A stretch of DNA of 8,063 bases from Planctomycetaceae bacterium (GTDB taxonomy: Bacteria; Planctomycetota; Planctomycetia; Pirellulales; Pirellulaceae), in contig SKVE01000032.1 in assembly GCA_007129635.1 (NCBI GenBank), positions 1 through 8,063 on the forward strand, written 5' to 3'. Below are positions 5,657 to 8,063 of this stretch, piece after piece. A program made the position numbers and the translations under genes. The notes under the pieces were generated by a model that saw only the letters and a program-made list of their open reading frames with translations, did no database searches and had not been told where the DNA came from. Numbering within the stretch: position 1 is the first letter of the stretch; each line of letters opens with the position of its first letter.

Positions 5657-7039
5657 CTAAGGGCTGTAATAGTTGTACGTCAGTTTGGCGCGCCGGTAGT
5701 GGTCCTGCTGCCAGAGACGAGGCCGGTCGGGGTGGGGATTCGGCTGGGGGTTGTGGTAGATGCGGAGCTGGTTGCCGTTGATGACCAGGATCTCTTCCCG
5801 CCAATCGCCCGAGACGTCGGCCACATACAATCGATCGGCCTGTTCCGGGAACCGCTGCACGAACTGGCCGGTGAGGGGGTCGAACAGGGCCACGTCGCCG
5901 CTGCCGTGACGTTCGGTGGCTGCGGCCAGTTGCTTGTCCTCGCCCGTCCAATGGATGCTCCAGATCAATTCCACTCCGCTGTCGGTCCAGCCTTCGGGGG
6001 CCACATCGGCCATCTCGTATTGGATGATCCATTGGCCTCGCGAATCGAACACAAAGGGACGCTGGTTCACGTTATAACGACTGCGGTTCCAGATCTCTTT
6101 GCCGGGCCGGCTGGGATCGAAATTGCCGGCCACAAAGTTCTGGGGCTCCCAGCGACGGTACTCGGCTTCCCAGATCAGTCCTTCGTGATTGTACAAGAAC
6201 ACTCGCTGCGGCCCGCCTTCCTCCACCGCCACGACTTGCAGACCGGGGATGTCCTCGCGGACTTTGTAAGCCCCGATCGCGTCCAGATGACCGCGCACCG
6301 GCACCTTGTACAACAACTGGCCCGTCGAGCTGATGATGTCGCCACCCAGCACTTGGTGCCGCCCGTCCCCGTCCAGGTCAGCGATGCGGGCTCCGTTGTG
6401 GGCACAAGTCAAGAAATCGTCGCGGGACCAGAGCGGTTCGTCGCGACCAGCCTGCAAATCCTCCAGAGCATAAGCGGCCAGATAGTGCCCAACCCGGTAC
6501 CCCTGCTTGTTGGTCGCCTGCAGCAGCAGGTCCCGATCGCCCAGGCCACGGAAATAGGCGATCACCAGATGCTCCCAACGTTCGGCGCCTGCGGGATGGG
6601 ATGGCTGAGCCGTCCATCGCAGCTCGCCCGTCCGACCGTCGATCACGTGCAGCACGCGGCTGTGTGTCAAGAACAGCACTTCGGTATGGCCGTCGCCGTT
6701 GATGTCTGCCGCCGTGACACCCGGTGCGTTATGCCCCGGCAGTCCCTCACGCTCGGAACTGCCCCCGATGCGGACGTCGATCTCTTTGATCCAGAGTTGA
6801 CGACCATCATTGGCATGGGCCGCGATGTGCCCCGGGACGGTGATCAGAAAGTCCATGCGTCCGTCACCGGTCAGATCGGCGGTCAGCAAACCGCCTTGAG
6901 AATCCTGCGGCGCAGGCAGTGCCAGATCGATAACGAAAGGGTTCTCGGTGTATTGAGGCCACTGGGACGCCAGGGCAGGCCCCTGGATCGTTACCGCCAG
7001 CCAGACGACCATGATCTTGTTCCAAGTAGCGTTACGCAT
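5657..7039 (-). CDS. secreted FG-GAP/VCBS beta-propeller protein
   Basis: The ATG at 7039 is chosen because AAGGAG (7051-7046) stands 6 bases upstream and a standard signal peptide follows. The longer frame, starting at 7102, would put 21 extra residues before it. The 460-residue product has a charged start, a hydrophobic core (MVVWLAVTI) and a likely signal-peptidase site at ALA|SQ, residue 24. FG-GAP type calcium loops occur at 55-60 (DLTGDG), 112-117 (DINGDG), 221-226 (DLDGDG) and, more degenerate, at 306-315 (NFDPSRPGKE) and 408-413 (DVSGDW). They suggest a propeller with seven or so blades. The C-terminal tail LRIYHNPQPNP...PRLWQQDHYRR...NYYSP looks like a conserved family end. The blades and the DPSRPG motif faintly recall family 11 rhamnogalacturonan lyases, but I cannot confirm an active site. 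It acts outside the cytoplasm, perhaps in carbohydrate binding or breakdown. It is co-directional with the LOG gene 72 bases upstream. Confidence 0.85.
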   Translation of the reverse strand: MRNATWNKIMVVWLAVTIQGPALASQWPQYTENPFVIDLALPAPQDSQGGLLTADLTGDGRMDFLITVPGHIAAHANDGRQLWIKEIDVRIGGSSEREGLPGHNAPGVTAADINGDGHTEVLFLTHSRVLHVIDGRTGELRWTAQPSHPAGAERWEHLVIAYFRGLGDRDLLLQATNKQGYRVGHYLAAYALEDLQAGRDEPLWSRDDFLTCAHNGARIADLDGDGRHQVLGGDIISSTGQLLYKVPVRGHLDAIGAYKVREDIPGLQVVAVEEGGPQRVFLYNHEGLIWEAEYRRWEPQNFVAGNFDPSRPGKEIWNRSRYNVNQRPFVFDSRGQWIIQYEMADVAPEGWTDSGVELIWSIHWTGEDKQLAAATERHGSGDVALFDPLTGQFVQRFPEQADRLYVADVSGDWREEILVINGNQLRIYHNPQPNPHPDRPRLWQQDHYRRAKLTYNYYSP

Positions 7040-7111
7040 GGTGTTCTCCTTGTTACTCGAATCGTCGGACCCCGTCGGAGGGATCCGTGATGTACTCCTC
7101 ATCGACCCAGC

Positions 7112-7744
7112 TCATGTCGCTTCGGACTCGATCCACTTGGGCAGGCTGGGGGCTTGCCAGTCGTGCATTTGCGTTAAAAGGTGATCGACGTGGTCGCTTT
7201 CAAGTACCAAGCGGCGATGTTCGAGCTGTAGCAATCGGACATCGACCGCGTGATCCAAAAAGCGAAGGAAGTGGTCGAAGTAACCGGAAACGTTCAGCAA
7301 CCCCATCGGTTTGGTGTGTAATCCCAACTGGCTCCACGTCAGCACCTCGGCGAATTCCTCGATGGTCCCGTATCCGCCGGGCATGGCGACGAACGCTTCG
7401 GCCAATTCGGCCATCCGAGCCTTGCGTTGGTGCATCGAATCGACGACGTGCAGATCGGTGATACCGTGGTGTGCCAATTCTTTCTCCTGCAGTTGCCGTG
7501 GGATCACGCCGATCGCTCGACCGCCTCCTTGCATGACTCGGTCGGCGATCACGCCCATCAGCCCGATATTACCGCCCCCATACACCAAAGTGATCTGCTG
7601 GTGGACCAGTGCGTCGCCCAGGGCTTGAGCTGCCTGGCAAAAAGCCGGGTCATTGCCCGTGCTGGAACCACAGAATACGCATAGACTGTGCAATCTGCGG
7701 GCGGCAGGCCGTTGGTCGGGTAGCGGGCCGGACGGTTCCTTCAT
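7112..7744 (-). CDS. LOG-family protein (cytokinin riboside 5'-monophosphate phosphoribohydrolase-like, TIGR00730 type)
   Basis: LOG enzymes cleave the N-glycosidic bond of nucleoside 5'-monophosphates, releasing the base and ribose 5-phosphate. Bacterial members act on AMP and on cytokinin nucleotides. The 210 residues form a single Rossmann-like domain: VFCGSSTGNDP near 23-33, LVYGGGNIGLMG at 53-64, the MHQRKARM segment with the probable catalytic Arg 107, and the hallmark PGGYGTIEE at 122-130 with Glu 130. All key positions are present and the length is normal, with about 17 extra N-terminal residues. The ATG at 7744 has AAGGA (7755-7751) 6 bases upstream. It is divergent from the gene at 7830 and leads the minus-strand group that includes the FG-GAP and MATE genes. 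Some homologues were annotated as lysine decarboxylases, which the catalytic motif does not support. Confidence 0.93.
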   Translation of the reverse strand: MKEPSGPLPDQRPAARRLHSLCVFCGSSTGNDPAFCQAAQALGDALVHQQITLVYGGGNIGLMGVIADRVMQGGGRAIGVIPRQLQEKELAHHGITDLHVVDSMHQRKARMAELAEAFVAMPGGYGTIEEFAEVLTWSQLGLHTKPMGLLNVSGYFDHFLRFLDHAVDVRLLQLEHRRLVLESDHVDHLLTQMHDWQAPSLPKWIESEAT

Positions 7745-7829
7745 CTGCGATCCTTCTGCTTGGCTTGAAGTCGATGGTCGTCTATCTTACTGACCAGGAG
7801 TCATTTGCACAGTATCCGAAAGGAAAACG

Positions 7830-8063
7830 ATGGGAAAAACACGGGCGGAGATCGAAGCCGAGTATCGCGCCGGGCTCGACACTGCGACGGAGGCCCAGCG
7901 CCAGATCACAGCCAGTGACCGATGGCTGACCCATGCTCGCACCCTGTTGTTTCTGGTCGCTGCGTTGTTGTTCAGTGTCGGGTACGTGGGCGGGCATCTA
8001 CGGACCTGGTATGTGGCCGGCGGCTTGGTTCTGGCCGGATTCTACGGGCTGGTGACCTACCAC
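7830..8063 (+). CDS. N-terminus of a membrane protein, possibly MutS-like ATPase (partial, runs off window)
   Basis: An ATG at 7830, preceded by AAGGA (7819-7823) 6 bases upstream, opens a frame that stays open for 78 codons to the window edge. The first 36 residues are charged and probably helical (MGKTRAEIEAEYRAGLDTA..., ending in DRWLTHAR). Two hydrophobic segments follow at about 37-53 and 60-77, separated by a short turn containing HLRTW. This layout, a charged EYR...L helix followed by a membrane hairpin, resembles the N-termini of large membrane-attached MutS-related ATPases that I associate with planctomycetes. The ATPase domain itself would lie outside the window, so this is a tentative guess. 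The reading frame and the paired membrane segments are what the sequence directly shows. It is divergent from the LOG gene across an 85-base gap that must hold both promoters, though no clear boxes were found. Confidence 0.7.
   Translation, partial: MGKTRAEIEAEYRAGLDTATEAQRQITASDRWLTHARTLLFLVAALLFSVGYVGGHLRTWYVAGGLVLAGFYGLVTYH

Noticed and set aside
5699..7090. 463-codon open frame on + across the FG-GAP gene
   Set aside because: It is fully antisense to a gene with a signal peptide, a strong ribosome site and clear calcium-loop motifs. Its own translation has no recognisable domain. Long antisense frames are common in GC-rich DNA.
7040..7102. Upstream start at 7102 for the FG-GAP protein
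   Set aside because: It would hide the signal peptide behind 21 polar residues, and the AAGGAG site lies inside this stretch, directly before the ATG at 7039.
7765..7788. TTGAAG and TATCTT as a promoter for the gene at 7830
   Set aside because: The spacer is only 12 bases, too short for a sigma70 promoter. The 85-base divergent gap must hold promoters, but none can be pinned down.
1..8063. CRISPR array, phage or toxin-antitoxin genes, tRNA or rRNA
   Set aside because: No regularly spaced direct repeats, no transposase or integrase motifs, no cloverleaf-like or rRNA-like sequence was found on reading both strands by eye.

Overview
The window reads as chromosomal DNA of a planctomycete, most likely of the Pirellulaceae type. 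This is inferred from the mix of genes rather than from any marker gene: a futalosine-style late menaquinone set (UbiE, UbiX and a UbiA of the MqnP subtype), a Pro/Ser/Glu-rich lipoprotein carrying HEAT repeats, a secreted FG-GAP propeller protein, and weak or absent Shine-Dalgarno sites at some genes. Coding DNA is GC-rich. No rRNA, tRNA, CRISPR array, IS transposase or phage gene was seen.

Layout. Bases 1-160 are AT-richer than the rest. They hold either the 3' end of an unrecognised small gene (stop at 129-131) or a promoter and leader. From 161 to 2526, on +, lies a compact quinone block: ubiE (161-871), ubiX (868-1557, ATGA overlap) and a ubiA-family prenyltransferase (1615-2526). A HEAT-repeat lipoprotein follows on + (2618-3823). 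The convergent gap 3824-4078 is the only non-coding stretch with clear structure. It holds a 110-bp palindromic, MITE/REP-like element bounded by TTAA inverted repeats (3839-3948), then two overlapping hairpins, one of which could terminate the facing MATE gene. From 7744 down to 4079, on -, three genes run in line: a LOG-family protein (7744-7112), an FG-GAP/VCBS secreted protein (7039-5657) and a MATE transporter (5599-4079). A divergent gene starts at 7830 on + and runs off the window; its N-terminus has two membrane segments and may belong to a membrane-bound MutS-like ATPase.

How the genes work together. UbiX makes prenyl-FMN, the cofactor of UbiD-type decarboxylases. The UbiA homologue attaches the polyprenyl tail to the aromatic ring, and UbiE methylates the demethylated quinone. 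With a UbiD-like partner (MqnL), which is not in the window, this would complete menaquinone synthesis by the futalosine route. The minus-strand trio has no obvious shared pathway.

No convincing new multi-gene system is present. The items most worth a second look are the palindromic element at 3839-3948, the roughly 28-residue insertion in UbiX, the conserved-looking C-terminal tail of the FG-GAP protein, and the truncated gene at the right edge.
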